This document shows, piece by piece, positions 43,629 to 52,676 of a DNA stretch of 64,000 nucleotides; within the stretch, counting starts at the first letter, position 1; every line of letters begins with the position of its first letter. The notes below the pieces were generated by a model, which searched no databases, was not told where the DNA came from, and saw only the letters and a list, made by a program, of their open reading frames with translations. This DNA comes from Gracilimonas sp017641085 (GTDB lineage: Bacteria; Bacteroidota; Rhodothermia; Balneolales; Balneolaceae): assembly GCF_046115515.1 (NCBI RefSeq), contig NZ_CP175953.1; one strand, 5' to 3'. The position numbers were made by a program, and so were the translations under genes.

Positions 43629-44897
43629 ATGCCCAAACCCAAATACACTACCCACCTTGGAATGGTGGACATCCTTCCTGACGAATCCCCTAAATGGAGA
43701 GCTCTCGAACAGATTATTCAGGAGGAAGCCGCTAAATTTAATTTCGAAGAAATTCGCACTCCCATCATGGAGCAAACCGAGTTGATTGTGCGGGGCGTGG
43801 GACAATTGACGGATATTGTATCTAAAGAGATTTTTGCTTTCGAAAAGGGGGACAGTCATTATGTGTTGCGGCCTGAGCTGACCGCTCCCGTGGTACGTGC
43901 ATTTGTGGAACATCATATGCAGCAGCGCGGCGGTTCTCAGAAGCTTTATTATATAGGACCGATGTTCCGGGCAGAGAAACCTCAGAAAGGGCGACAAAGA
44001 CAATTCCATCAGTTTGGGCTGGAGATACTGGGCAGCGACGATCCTATCGCTGATGTTGAGTGCATCGCTTTTATGATGCGCATATACCAGCGTATTGGCA
44101 TTAAGAATTTTGATCTGAAACTCAATTCTGTGGGTGACCCCGAAAGCCGGGAAGCATACAAAGAAGCTTTGCGGGCATACCTGAAGCCAAATCTTGATGA
44201 GATGAGCGAGCTTTCTCAAAAACGATTTGAGAAAAACCCGATGCGTATACTCGACTCTAAGGAAGAGGAGGATCAGCCGTTCATCGAACAAGCTCCGGTG
44301 ATACAGGATTACCTGAATGAGGAATCAAAAGAGCATTTTGAAAAGGTTAAAAGCTACCTGGACGACCTCGGAATCTCCTATTCCCTCGATCCGCATCTTG
44401 TCCGCGGTATGGATTACTATACCCGCACAGCTTTTGAGCTTACCAGCCCGGATCTTGGCTCGCAGGATGCTCTGGCCGGTGGTGGTCGCTACGACCTGTT
44501 GGTTGAAGAAGTTGGCGGGCCTTCTACTCCTGCTGTAGGATTTGCCGCTGGCATGGAGCGGCTAATGATTGCCTGTGAAGAACTGGGCATTGAACTTGCC
44601 GAGGAGAAAGCTGTAGATGTTTACTTTGTGACGCTTGGTGATGCTGCACGAAAATGGGCACTCACCCATCTTCCCAAAACCAGGGAAGCCGGACTTTCAG
44701 CTACCATGGATTATATGAGCCGTTCAATGAAAGCTCAGATGAAGGATGCCAACCGGGAGAACGCCCTTTATACACTCATTGTCGGAGACAATGAACTGAA
44801 TGAAGGCAAGTTCACCCTTCGTAATATGAAGGAAAGTGAAGAGATGTCTCTCAGTTTTGACGAGATCATTGAGAAGCTGACCAAAAAGCTGCTATAG
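43629..44897 (+). CDS. hisS: histidine--tRNA ligase
   Basis: Charges tRNA-His. It has 422 residues, the usual bacterial length. Class II motif 1 is around GMVDILPDESPKWRALEQII. Motif 2 is YYIGPMFRAEKPQKGRQRQFHQFGLE. The histidine-specific patch is LDPHLVRGMDYYTRTAFEL and motif 3 is AVGFAAGMERLMIA. A C-terminal anticodon-binding domain covers about 325-422. The last codons form one arm of a terminator shared with the convergent permease gene. Confidence 0.97.
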   Translation: MPKPKYTTHLGMVDILPDESPKWRALEQIIQEEAAKFNFEEIRTPIMEQTELIVRGVGQLTDIVSKEIFAFEKGDSHYVLRPELTAPVVRAFVEHHMQQRGGSQKLYYIGPMFRAEKPQKGRQRQFHQFGLEILGSDDPIADVECIAFMMRIYQRIGIKNFDLKLNSVGDPESREAYKEALRAYLKPNLDEMSELSQKRFEKNPMRILDSKEEEDQPFIEQAPVIQDYLNEESKEHFEKVKSYLDDLGISYSLDPHLVRGMDYYTRTAFELTSPDLGSQDALAGGGRYDLLVEEVGGPSTPAVGFAAGMERLMIACEELGIELAEEKAVDVYFVTLGDAARKWALTHLPKTREAGLSATMDYMSRSMKAQMKDANRENALYTLIVGDNELNEGKFTLRNMKESEEMSLSFDEIIEKLTKKLL

Positions 44898-44917
44898 CTT
44901 TACTTTAGCAGCTTTTT
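44883..44917. terminator. bidirectional hairpin built from the coding ends of hisS and the permease gene
   Basis: AAAAAGCTGCTA (44883-44894) is the exact reverse complement of TAGCAGCTTTTT (44906-44917), with an 11-base loop. It holds the last codons and stop region of hisS on one side and of the permease on the other. A-tract/T-tract ends suit termination in both directions. Confidence 0.7.
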
Positions 44918-47005
44918 CAGCTCTTTAATGTCCTCAATCTCTCCGATAATGGAGAGCTCATCCCCTTCCTGGAGTACGGTGATTCCATGCGGGATTTTGA
45001 TCTGGTCTTTCCTCCGGATAATGGTAATCAGGCTTTGTCCCGGCAAAGACACATCTTTAATCATTTTCCCGATAAACTCATCAGTTTTATCCTCCGGATT
45101 CAGGATGAGGCGGATAAAGCGCTCGTCACGCAGCAAAATTTCTTTCAGTTCCGCTTCATTTTCTGCATTCACCCACCGGTCAAGGAAGTTCTTTGTGCCT
45201 ACCATTTCAGCAACATGAGCCAAAATCCTCAAATGCTGTCCTGAGTTTTCATCTGAACTGATAAAAAATAACAGGCAGCTTAATTTTTCTGCGCCGGCTT
45301 TTTTGGAATCCAGATTTTTAAGCTTGTCCACTTCCAATCCGTCTTTTACCCGTACCAGCACCATCTCCGGCTCTACCTTTTCTTTCATCCGGGCATGATT
45401 AAGAGCCACCCCTTTAGCAATAGGGATAATTCGGTCTTCTTCCAACTGAGAAAGCATGTCGTACAATTCATTGGGGTTTTTACCCAGTTGTTCGGCAAAT
45501 TCCTCACTGGTAGCCGTCAGAATTTCATCGTAACTGGTGGATCCTGAGAACTCCAGTACCCTGGCCCTTGAGATCATTTCTTCATAAGGGTCTTCCTGGC
45601 GAAGGCCTTTTTCTCTTAAAATGGTTCTCATTTCGTGCTCTAGCCCCTGATCTTTATTTTCCCCCAACCGGGCATGAACATGGAAAATAGCACCTTGACG
45701 ATCTACCTTGTCAGCTGCATAATACTTGAACCAGATTACACCAAATACACTCACTACAAGAGTAAATAGAATGGAAAGCCCACCCATCTCAAAAATCAAT
45801 ACAATCGACAATATGATCCCGGCAATCTGAATCCATGGGTAGAAAGGTGAATTGAAACCAGGGTCGTATTCCTCAATTTTACTTTCCCGCATCACGATAA
45901 CGGCAAGGTTCAACAGACCAAATAACAATAACTGGAATGCACTGGCTAACTTGGCCACTTCTGCCACATTAAAAGCAACAAGGAAGAAAATCATCATCAA
46001 CACGGTTGCTACTACCGACCATAGGGGCGTTCCAAGCTTACTTAGTTTGGCGAAACGTTCATTAATCAGCTTATCTCGTGCCATCGCCATAGGATACCGG
46101 GAAGCCGACATAATACCTGCGTTACCTGTTGAGGCAAAAGCAGCCACCGCTGCAATCACTACCAAAATCAGCCCCGTTGGTTCTGGCAGCCAGTCTAAAA
46201 ATACTTCTCCTGCAGTAGCTACCGGTGTTAAATCCTCACGGAACGCTTCCGGTTCAAGTAGCGCCACCATGATATAAACGCCAATTACATATACAAAAAC
46301 CGCCGTTGCTATCGCGAGAAACATACCCAGTGGAATATTCCGGTCCGGGTTTTTCACCTCTTCGGCTATACTAGCCACTTTGGTAAGTCCCGCATAAGAA
46401 ACAAAAACCATCCCTACCGTGGCAAAGAAGCCATAATATCCATCAATAAAGAAAGGGGTGAATTGCTCCCTGGTAATCTTAACGATATCCATATTGAACA
46501 CAGCAAAAACACCCTGAATAATGTAGAACGCCATTATGGAAACCAATGCAGCAACCAGAACTTTTTGCAAGAATGTAGTCTCTTTGGCTCCTACTACATT
46601 TAAAATCCCGAAAACAATCGTCAGGATGATCGCTACAGGAACTATAGGCACTTCATAAAAAATGGAGATGTAGGCCCCCATCCCGATTAAGGCAAACGCA
46701 CTTTTTAGTACCAGTGCCAGCCACGAACCGTAGCCCCCGATGGTTCCAATCATTGGGCCGAGACTTCTGTCTATGATGTAATAGGTTCCTCCGGCCCTGG
46801 GCATGGCAGTAGCCAATTCAGCTACACTAAACATGGTGGGCAATACAATCAACCCGGAAACAAAATAAGCGAGAAATACGGATGGGCCTGTTTCTGCAGC
46901 GGCCAGACCAGGTAATAGAAAAAACCCCGAGCTAAACATAGCCCCTGTTGCAATCGCATATACATCTGAGAGGCCTAATTCTTTAGCTAATTTTTCGTGC
47001 TTCAT
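44900..47005 (-). CDS. APC-family amino-acid permease fused to PTS EIIA-like and RCK-C domains
   Basis: A 701-residue protein. Residues 1-430 form an APC transporter with about twelve helices (IATGAMFSSGFFLLPGLAAAETGP at the start, SYAGLTKVASIAEEVKNP). Residues ~475-630 form an EIIA-Ntr/Fru-like domain containing the phospho-acceptor signature KGVALNHARM with H537. Residues ~635-700 form a TrkA-C/RCK-C domain (PHGITVLQEGDELSIIGE). EIIA and RCK-C are regulatory, so transport is probably controlled by phosphorylation and a ligand. The window also encodes EI and HPr. The substrate is unknown. A two-base gap separates it from hisS. Confidence 0.88.
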   Translation of the reverse strand: MKHEKLAKELGLSDVYAIATGAMFSSGFFLLPGLAAAETGPSVFLAYFVSGLIVLPTMFSVAELATAMPRAGGTYYIIDRSLGPMIGTIGGYGSWLALVLKSAFALIGMGAYISIFYEVPIVPVAIILTIVFGILNVVGAKETTFLQKVLVAALVSIMAFYIIQGVFAVFNMDIVKITREQFTPFFIDGYYGFFATVGMVFVSYAGLTKVASIAEEVKNPDRNIPLGMFLAIATAVFVYVIGVYIMVALLEPEAFREDLTPVATAGEVFLDWLPEPTGLILVVIAAVAAFASTGNAGIMSASRYPMAMARDKLINERFAKLSKLGTPLWSVVATVLMMIFFLVAFNVAEVAKLASAFQLLLFGLLNLAVIVMRESKIEEYDPGFNSPFYPWIQIAGIILSIVLIFEMGGLSILFTLVVSVFGVIWFKYYAADKVDRQGAIFHVHARLGENKDQGLEHEMRTILREKGLRQEDPYEEMISRARVLEFSGSTSYDEILTATSEEFAEQLGKNPNELYDMLSQLEEDRIIPIAKGVALNHARMKEKVEPEMVLVRVKDGLEVDKLKNLDSKKAGAEKLSCLLFFISSDENSGQHLRILAHVAEMVGTKNFLDRWVNAENEAELKEILLRDERFIRLILNPEDKTDEFIGKMIKDVSLPGQSLITIIRRKDQIKIPHGITVLQEGDELSIIGEIEDIKELKKLLK

Positions 47006-47338
47006 ATATTATTAAAGTAAGTACAGTTTTTTATCGCGTTTATTTAATGACGTGTTACTTGAAATCCCGATGTCTTAGGGTTATTCGATAACCTCTTTCC
47101 CGGTTATATTCGGTAAACTCAAATGTACTATCATTTTTTTACTGGGATAAAATAGGGTGAAAATGAACGTTAAGACATTTCTTTGAGCAATTAAATTTAT
47201 CAAAGCACTGTATTTTTTTTCGTGCTTGGCCACCACTAATTTCGATCTTTATTATAACATAACCTTATTAGAATTCCATGGAGTTCCACTAAATTCTATT
47301 AACCCATTGGTTTTCGTAATCGGTCCGATCAATTATAA
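47006..47338. other. AT-rich intergenic stretch, no gene found
   Basis: This part of the 480-base gap between the permease and lysA is AT-rich. I see no coding signal, no tRNA and no match to a known riboswitch. It must hold the permease promoter on the minus strand, but I cannot place it. An open frame from 47226 is not convincing upstream of 47379. Confidence 0.4.
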
Positions 47339-47372
47339 TTTGTTTAACTTAAAAAGAGTTTCTTTATCTTCG
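47339..47372 (+). promoter_or_regulatory. candidate promoter of the lysA leader
   Basis: TTTG at 47339-47342 and TATCTTCG at 47365-47372 are 22 bases apart, resembling the Bacteroidota -33 TTTG / -7 TAnnTTTG pair (one mismatch in the -7). An ATG follows six bases after the -7 box (47379). Confidence 0.4.
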
Positions 47373-47378
47373 AAAGTG

Positions 47379-47453
47379 ATGTTTGTAAGATTAAAAGCCG
47401 TATTCAGCATATACGGCTTTTTATGTTTTAAGATTTTAAAAATTACCGGATAA
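47379..47453 (+). CDS. possible 24-residue leader peptide before lysA
   Basis: The ATG at 47379 lies six bases after a -7 promoter box. It opens a 24-codon frame (MFVRLKAVF...) that runs across the terminator hairpin and ends at TAA 47451-47453. It contains three lysine codons in the second and later positions, not clustered. It could be a translated attenuator leader controlling lysA, or chance. There is no ribosome-binding site, so it would have to be leaderless. Confidence 0.25.
   Translation: MFVRLKAVFSIYGFLCFKILKITG
47393..47421 (+). terminator. intrinsic terminator upstream of lysA
   Basis: AAAAGCCGTAT (47393-47403) pairs perfectly with ATACGGCTTTT (47411-47421) around a seven-base loop, followed by a T-rich stretch. 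It lies between a candidate promoter and lysA, so it may be an attenuator, or the end of a short RNA from the upstream gap. Confidence 0.7.
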
Positions 47454-47485
47454 TTTACGCTATAAAGTTCCTCTAAAAATAGAAC

Positions 47486-48652
47486 ATGTTTCCTAATATT
47501 GTGATTTCTGCGCTACAGGAATTTAAAACCCCTTATTTTTTCTACGATCTTGATGTCCTTCGAAATACTCTTGAACAAGTTAAGAAACATGCCATTTCAA
47601 AAGGATTTCACGTCCATTTTGCGCTAAAGGCGAATAACCAAACACGCATTCTTAATGTAATCAGGGAATCAGGCCTCGGCGCCGACTGTGTAAGCGGCGG
47701 AGAAGTACAGAGAGCGATAGATTCCGGTTTTTCCCCGGATGAAATTGCCTTTGCCGGGGTTGGTAAAAGTGATGAAGAAATTGAGCTTGGATTGAAGCAC
47801 GACATTTTTTGCTTTAACTGTGAATCTACCCAGGAACTCGATGTGTTGAATGAACTGGCCGGACAGCATGGGAAGAAAGCACGGGTGGCCTTGCGACTTA
47901 ACCCCAATGTGGAAGCCGACACTCATAAATACATCACCACCGGGTTGAATGAAAATAAGTTCGGAATTAATGAATCGGATCTGGATACCGTTCTTGACAA
48001 ATTTCCGGACCTGGAAAACCTGGAGCTCATTGGTATTCACTTTCACATCGGTTCACAAATAGAAAAATTTACCCCTTTTGAGGAGCTCTGCTCCAAAGCC
48101 AATGCACTTAATAATTACATTGAAGACAAAGGTTTTAAACTGACCGTGATTAATGTGGGCGGTGGATTTGGTATCAATTATGATCACCCCAATGACCATT
48201 CTGTACCTGATTTTGAGCGTTTCTTCAGTCTGTTTGAAGAAAACATCAAGCTTAAAAACCACCAGAGCTTACACTTCGAATTGGGACGTTCAGTAGCCGG
48301 GCAATGCGGAAGTCTGATCACGCGTGTTCTCTATACAAAAGAAGGAAAGGCCAAGAACTTTGCTATCGTTGATGCGGGGATGACAGAGCTTATTCGTCCG
48401 GCTCTGTATCAGGCCAAACACCGCATTGATGTACTCACCAGCGATAAAGGTGAAAAAACCTATGATGTGGTCGGCCCTATTTGCGAAAGCTCCGATACTT
48501 TTCGTAAGGATGTTTCTATACCGGAAGTGCAGCGCGGGGATTTAATTGCCATACGCAGCGCCGGTGCTTATGGAGAAGTGATGCGAAGTGCATATAACCT
48601 TCGGGAGGCAAATCCTTCTGTTTATTCAGATGATATTGATGAAATAGAATAG
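47486..48652 (+). CDS. lysA: diaminopimelate decarboxylase
   Basis: The last step of lysine synthesis, meso-diaminopimelate to lysine, PLP-dependent. It has 388 residues. The PLP lysine is K48 (VHFALKANNQTRIL). A glycine-rich phosphate-binding loop is VINVGGGFGINYD, and the substrate Cys region is VVGPICESSDTFRKD. It begins HPYFFY-like (TPYFFYDLDVL), typical of the short LysA form. lysC lies 1.5 kb downstream. Expression may be controlled by the terminator 65 bases upstream. Confidence 0.95.
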   Translation: MFPNIVISALQEFKTPYFFYDLDVLRNTLEQVKKHAISKGFHVHFALKANNQTRILNVIRESGLGADCVSGGEVQRAIDSGFSPDEIAFAGVGKSDEEIELGLKHDIFCFNCESTQELDVLNELAGQHGKKARVALRLNPNVEADTHKYITTGLNENKFGINESDLDTVLDKFPDLENLELIGIHFHIGSQIEKFTPFEELCSKANALNNYIEDKGFKLTVINVGGGFGINYDHPNDHSVPDFERFFSLFEENIKLKNHQSLHFELGRSVAGQCGSLITRVLYTKEGKAKNFAIVDAGMTELIRPALYQAKHRIDVLTSDKGEKTYDVVGPICESSDTFRKDVSIPEVQRGDLIAIRSAGAYGEVMRSAYNLREANPSVYSDDIDEIE

Positions 48653-48659
48653 AATCTTT

Positions 48660-49883
48660 TCAATTCAACTTCCCCGATATATAACCGGTAGTCCATGCAG
48701 CCTGAAAGTTGAAACCGCCGGTTACGCCATCGATATCCAGCACTTCACCTGCAAAATAAAGATCCGGTGATTTTCGGCTCTCCATGGTTTTCATATCTAC
48801 ATCCGTCAAACTTATACCACCACAGGTTACAAACTCTTCCTTAAAAGTAGTTTTCCCTTTAACCTGGTACACATCGTTGGTAAGCAAGTGTACCAACCGG
48901 TTAATGTTCTTTTTGCCCATGTTTTGCCAGATCATATCATCGCTCAGATCAAGTTTGCCCAGCAGGAATTCCCAAAGCCTTCCCGGCAGCTCAAATGGAT
49001 TTACATTTGCAATTTTCTTTTTGGGATGGTTGTCTTCCACTTCTTTCAAAATACTCCGCACTTCCTGCTCCGGCCTTTCCCCTGTCCAGTTTAGCAGGAT
49101 CTTGAAATCGTAATCCATGGCATGAAAGTCCCGTGCCCCAAAAGCCGAAAGTTTCAGCACAGCCGGCCCGCTCATTCCCCAATGCGTAATGAGTAATGGA
49201 CCACTGCTGCTCAGGTTAGAACCCATAATTTTTATTGCAACCGGTTCCGCCACAACCCCCATTAACTCCTTAATCGGTTCATCCGGCATGTTAAAAGTAA
49301 ACAGAGAAGGAACCGGCTCTTCGATCTCGTGACCAAGCTCACGCAGCCAATCAAATCCTTTGGTACGTGGACTGCCTCCGGTTGCCACAATTACTTTATC
49401 AGCTGATGTACGCCCCCCTCGATGGAATCCCAATTCATACCCATTTTCGGTTTTACTGATGCTCTTAATATTCGACTTGGTTTTGATTCCTATTCCCAAC
49501 TTTTGCGTTTCCTCCATCAGGCAGTTAATGATGGTTTCGGAATCGTCGGTAACCGGAAACATGCGGCCATCCGATTCGGTTTTGAGCTCTACACCCCGGC
49601 TTTCAAACCAATGCACTGTGTCGGTTGGCGACCACATCCCGAATGCCTTTTTCAGAGGCCGCTCTCCTCTCGGATAAAATTTCACCAATTCCCGAATATC
49701 AAAACAATGGTGGGTTACATTACATCTTCCGCCCCCGGAAATTCGCACCTTGGCGAGTAGTTTATCCGTTTTTTCATAGATAGTAACTTTGGCTTCAGGA
49801 TGATGGCGCTTTGCGGAAATGGCACTGAAAAAGCCGGCCGCTCCCCCGCCTATAACCGCAACTTGTAGATTCTCTTCACTCAT
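48660..49883 (-). CDS. HI0933/BaiN-family flavoprotein (NAD(P)/FAD-dependent oxidoreductase)
   Basis: A 407-residue flavoprotein. The FAD-binding motif is VAVIGGGAAGFFSAISAKRH near the N-terminus. Family marks follow: RISGGGRCNVTH, VIVATGGSPRTKGFDWLRELGH and the C-terminal AGEVLDIDGVTGGFNFQAAWTTGYISG. The family includes YhiN and BaiN of gut bacteria; the activity in most species is unknown. The ATG at 49881-49883 lies four bases after a -7-like box (TATCTTTA), so the mRNA may be leaderless. Confidence 0.88.
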   Translation of the reverse strand: MSEENLQVAVIGGGAAGFFSAISAKRHHPEAKVTIYEKTDKLLAKVRISGGGRCNVTHHCFDIRELVKFYPRGERPLKKAFGMWSPTDTVHWFESRGVELKTESDGRMFPVTDDSETIINCLMEETQKLGIGIKTKSNIKSISKTENGYELGFHRGGRTSADKVIVATGGSPRTKGFDWLRELGHEIEEPVPSLFTFNMPDEPIKELMGVVAEPVAIKIMGSNLSSSGPLLITHWGMSGPAVLKLSAFGARDFHAMDYDFKILLNWTGERPEQEVRSILKEVEDNHPKKKIANVNPFELPGRLWEFLLGKLDLSDDMIWQNMGKKNINRLVHLLTNDVYQVKGKTTFKEEFVTCGGISLTDVDMKTMESRKSPDLYFAGEVLDIDGVTGGFNFQAAWTTGYISGKLN

Positions 49884-49887
49884 ACCA

Positions 49888-49895
49888 TAAAGATA
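49888..49895 (-). promoter_or_regulatory. -7-like box abutting the start of the HI0933-family gene
   Basis: Minus-strand TATCTTTA (7 of 8 to TAnnTTTG) ends four bases before the ATG. If used, the transcript would begin at or next to the start codon. No -33 TTG at normal spacing. Confidence 0.35.
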
Positions 49896-49951
49896 CCGTT
49901 TCTTCAGACGAGTATCTTATCTGCCTCAAAATCTCTAAAACACCAATAAAT

Positions 49952-50052
49952 GAACATGGATAAAGGGGATGGGGCAGATGATCGCAGAAAAGTAGTTCAA
50001 TTATTTCATATTACCTCTGCGAAAATCCGTAAGATCTTCCTCATCCATGTTC
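49952..50052. repeat. long imperfect intergenic palindrome upstream of lysC
   Basis: GAACATGGAT (49952-49961) and ATCCATGTTC (50043-50052) pair perfectly as outer arms; inner TCGCAGA (49982-49988) pairs with TCTGCGA (50016-50022). Words between (CTGCGAAAATCCGTAAGATC) are quasi-periodic. This fills most of the 313-base gap; the rest (50053-50196) is AT-rich and should contain the lysC promoter, which I could not fix. Confidence 0.55.
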
Positions 50053-50196
50053 TATTCGGAACTTTATTTTAGCAACCTTCTCTCATTTCCTGCTTTAGAG
50101 ATTTTGTGGCAAACACCCGGAACATAATTCCGGATTTGACATGGAATAGGCAGGGAATCCTCTTATTTTTACCCCTCATTTACAACAAGCCTATTT

Positions 50197-51558
50197 ATGC
50201 AGATTAACGTACTTAAATTTGGCGGCACTTCCATGGCCGACCACAAATCCTGGAAGCAGGTATTAGAAATCATCAGCAAATATGAATTTCCGGTAGTGGT
50301 GGTATCCGCTACTGCCCGAACCACCCGACTATTGGTGGAGGCCGGTGAACTTGCCGGACAGGGTAAACTAAATGAAGCCCTGGAAATATCTGATGGCATA
50401 AAAAACCGACATAACAAAATCGTTGAAGACTTCCTGGAAGAAAATCCGCATGAAAAGAATAAGCTGATTAAAGACAGCTGCCGGAGGAACACAGAAGCTA
50501 AAATCGGCAAGCTGAATAAACTACTCACTTACACGGAGCGGCAGGGCACCCTTTCACCGCAAATGAAAGATGCTATAGCCGGGATGGGCGAACAAATCTC
50601 ATCGTATCTGCTTGCTCAATGTGGACTTGCCCTGAACATGATGACGCAACATATCGAGGCCCGAAAAATCATCAAAACAGACGCTGAGTATGGAAAGGCC
50701 AATCCCAATCTGTTGGAAATTAATCAGCGTTGTGGTTCGCTGGAAACTGTTCTTGAAAACGGATTTATCCCCATTATCGGTGGTTTTTATGGGGAATCGC
50801 CAAAGAAGACCATTACCACTCTTGGCTTTGAGGGATCAGATTACACCGCCAGCCTGATTGGCGGCGCGGTTAATGCTGAAACCATTGAAATCTGGACCGA
50901 TGTGAGTGGGATTTACACCAGCGACCCCCGGTTCATACCGGAAGCAAAACCCCTGGATGAGATGAGCTATTTTGATGCCACGGAAATGGCCTATTTCGGA
51001 GCAAAAGTGCTTCATCCCTCCACTTTAAAACCGGCGCAGGAGCGGAACATCCCTGTTTTTGTGAAAAACATGTTTGAACCTGAAGCCTCCGGGACTAAGA
51101 TTATTCGAGAATCTCATCACGACCTGGATGTGCTGGCTATCTCGTTTAAGCAAGATGTAGCTACACTCACTATCAGTGCATATGAAACGGTAATGGGCTA
51201 CTCTTTTCTCACTAAAGTCTTTTCTGTTTTGGAAAAGCACCGGCTGGCCGTTGATGCCGTAAATACCACCGAAGCTTCTGTTACCATCGCCCTGTCCGAT
51301 TCTTCTTTACTGGATACTCTTTCCAAAGAGTTTATAGAAGTTGGGAACGTAAGCCTGGCAAAAGACAAGGGTCTTTTAACCTTGATTGGATGCTCTGTAA
51401 ACTCTGCCCAAAAGCTGACTGAACATATTTTTGGCGCGCTCGGAGACGTCCCGCTTGACCTGATTTCATTCAGCAAGGAAAAACGAATTCTCAACCTGGT
51501 GCTAAATAATGAAGAGCTGATCGGGGTTGCTCAGCGAATACATAAAAAGCTGTTTTAA
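50197..51558 (+). CDS. lysC: aspartate kinase
   Basis: The first step of the aspartate pathway to lysine, threonine and methionine. It has 453 residues. The N-terminal kinase domain starts NVLKFGGTSMAD (ATP-binding KFGGTS) and continues with EGSDYTASLIGGAVNA and IWTDVSGIYTSDPR. C-terminal ACT domains (about residues 305-450) suggest feedback control by lysine or threonine. It ends in a four-base overlap with the convergent CNNM gene. lysA lies nearby upstream. Confidence 0.95.
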   Translation: MQINVLKFGGTSMADHKSWKQVLEIISKYEFPVVVVSATARTTRLLVEAGELAGQGKLNEALEISDGIKNRHNKIVEDFLEENPHEKNKLIKDSCRRNTEAKIGKLNKLLTYTERQGTLSPQMKDAIAGMGEQISSYLLAQCGLALNMMTQHIEARKIIKTDAEYGKANPNLLEINQRCGSLETVLENGFIPIIGGFYGESPKKTITTLGFEGSDYTASLIGGAVNAETIEIWTDVSGIYTSDPRFIPEAKPLDEMSYFDATEMAYFGAKVLHPSTLKPAQERNIPVFVKNMFEPEASGTKIIRESHHDLDVLAISFKQDVATLTISAYETVMGYSFLTKVFSVLEKHRLAVDAVNTTEASVTIALSDSSLLDTLSKEFIEVGNVSLAKDKGLLTLIGCSVNSAQKLTEHIFGALGDVPLDLISFSKEKRILNLVLNNEELIGVAQRIHKKLF

Positions 51559-52631
51559 GCTTTCTCGCTCTGCTGTTTTAGCTTTTCCGGAAGAACGATA
51601 CCGAGGCGTTTAGCCCGCTCTCTCCATTTTTGGCGAGCCAGCTTCTGCATGTCTTCTATGGCGTCAATCTCATCTACGATTTCCATACCCAGCAAGGTTT
51701 CTACTACATCCTCCATGGTCACAACACCGGAGAGACCGCCATACTCATCAACCACCACTGCAATGTGCTCCTGTTTCTCGAGAAGGCGTTCAAAAAGGGT
51801 TTTCAGGGAAATGGTTTCCGGCACAATCAGCACCTCCCGTTTTATTTCTTTCAGCTTTTTATCCCCGTTCTCTTCCGAAAGATTATAATACAGATCGTTC
51901 TTCAACACATAGCCGGTGATGTCTTCATCATCTTCCCCAAAAACAGGCATCCGGGATACCCGCAGCTCGTCTTTTTTATCCAGGATTTCTTTAATGGTTT
52001 GATCTTCCTGAAATTTCACCACTACTATACGCGGCGTCATAATATCCTTGACTCGCAGCGACCGAAACCGAATCAGGTTTTTAAAGATATTCGATTCACC
52101 TTCTTCAAAAACGCCTTCTTCGAAACCCACGTCCGCCATCGCACTAAATTCTTCGCGACTTACCGTGGGTTGTTTTTCTTCACTGGAAAGTATTTTTGTG
52201 ATTCCCTGTGACAGCAACACCAAGGGGTATGTAATATAGATGAGTACATTAGTAACACGTGCTGCAAAACCGGATAACTTTTTCCAGTAAGTAGCACCAA
52301 GGGTTTTGGGGATGATTTCAGAGAACACCAAAATCAGCAGGGTGAGTATAGCCGAGGTAATACTAACGTAGGCGTTCCCAAATACCACCTGTGCCTGGGC
52401 TCCTACTCCGGCAGCACCCACGGTGTGCGCTATGGTGTTAAGGCTTAATATCGCAGAAAGCGGGCGATCGATATCCTGCTTTAAATCGCGCAGTATCTTT
52501 CCACTTTTGGCATCTTCCCGCTCCAGCACAGCCACAAATGATGGCGTAATAGAAAGTAGTACGGCTTCCAGAATGGAGCACAAAAAGGAGACTCCAATAG
52601 CCAGTATCAAATAAAAAATCAGTAATCCCAT
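51555..52631 (-). CDS. CNNM/DUF21 hemolysin-type membrane protein
   Basis: A 358-residue inner-membrane protein. An N-terminal CNNM (DUF21) domain of about 170 residues with three to four helices (IFYLILAIGVSFLCSILEAVL at the start) is followed by a CBS pair (about 200-325) with RVSRMPVFGEDDEDITGYVLK and VAVVDEYGGLSGVVTMEDVVETLLG. Unlike many relatives it lacks a C-terminal CorC_HlyC domain. The family handles magnesium or cobalt efflux and is not a true hemolysin. It follows the rluD-like gene on the same strand by 45 bases. Confidence 0.88.
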   Translation of the reverse strand: MGLLIFYLILAIGVSFLCSILEAVLLSITPSFVAVLEREDAKSGKILRDLKQDIDRPLSAILSLNTIAHTVGAAGVGAQAQVVFGNAYVSITSAILTLLILVFSEIIPKTLGATYWKKLSGFAARVTNVLIYITYPLVLLSQGITKILSSEEKQPTVSREEFSAMADVGFEEGVFEEGESNIFKNLIRFRSLRVKDIMTPRIVVVKFQEDQTIKEILDKKDELRVSRMPVFGEDDEDITGYVLKNDLYYNLSEENGDKKLKEIKREVLIVPETISLKTLFERLLEKQEHIAVVVDEYGGLSGVVTMEDVVETLLGMEIVDEIDAIEDMQKLARQKWRERAKRLGIVLPEKLKQQSEKA

Positions 52632-52676
52632 GCGTAAAGTATAATTAAATCAGGCTTTGATTGAGAAATGTTAGTA

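Noticed and set aside
47226..47378. Upstream part of a 75-codon open frame before lysA
   Set aside because: No start signal or family resemblance; only the last 24 codons have a possible promoter context.
47006..47485. Lysine (L-box) riboswitch upstream of lysA
   Set aside because: The conserved core words and junction of the L-box are not recognisable; only a single hairpin is present.
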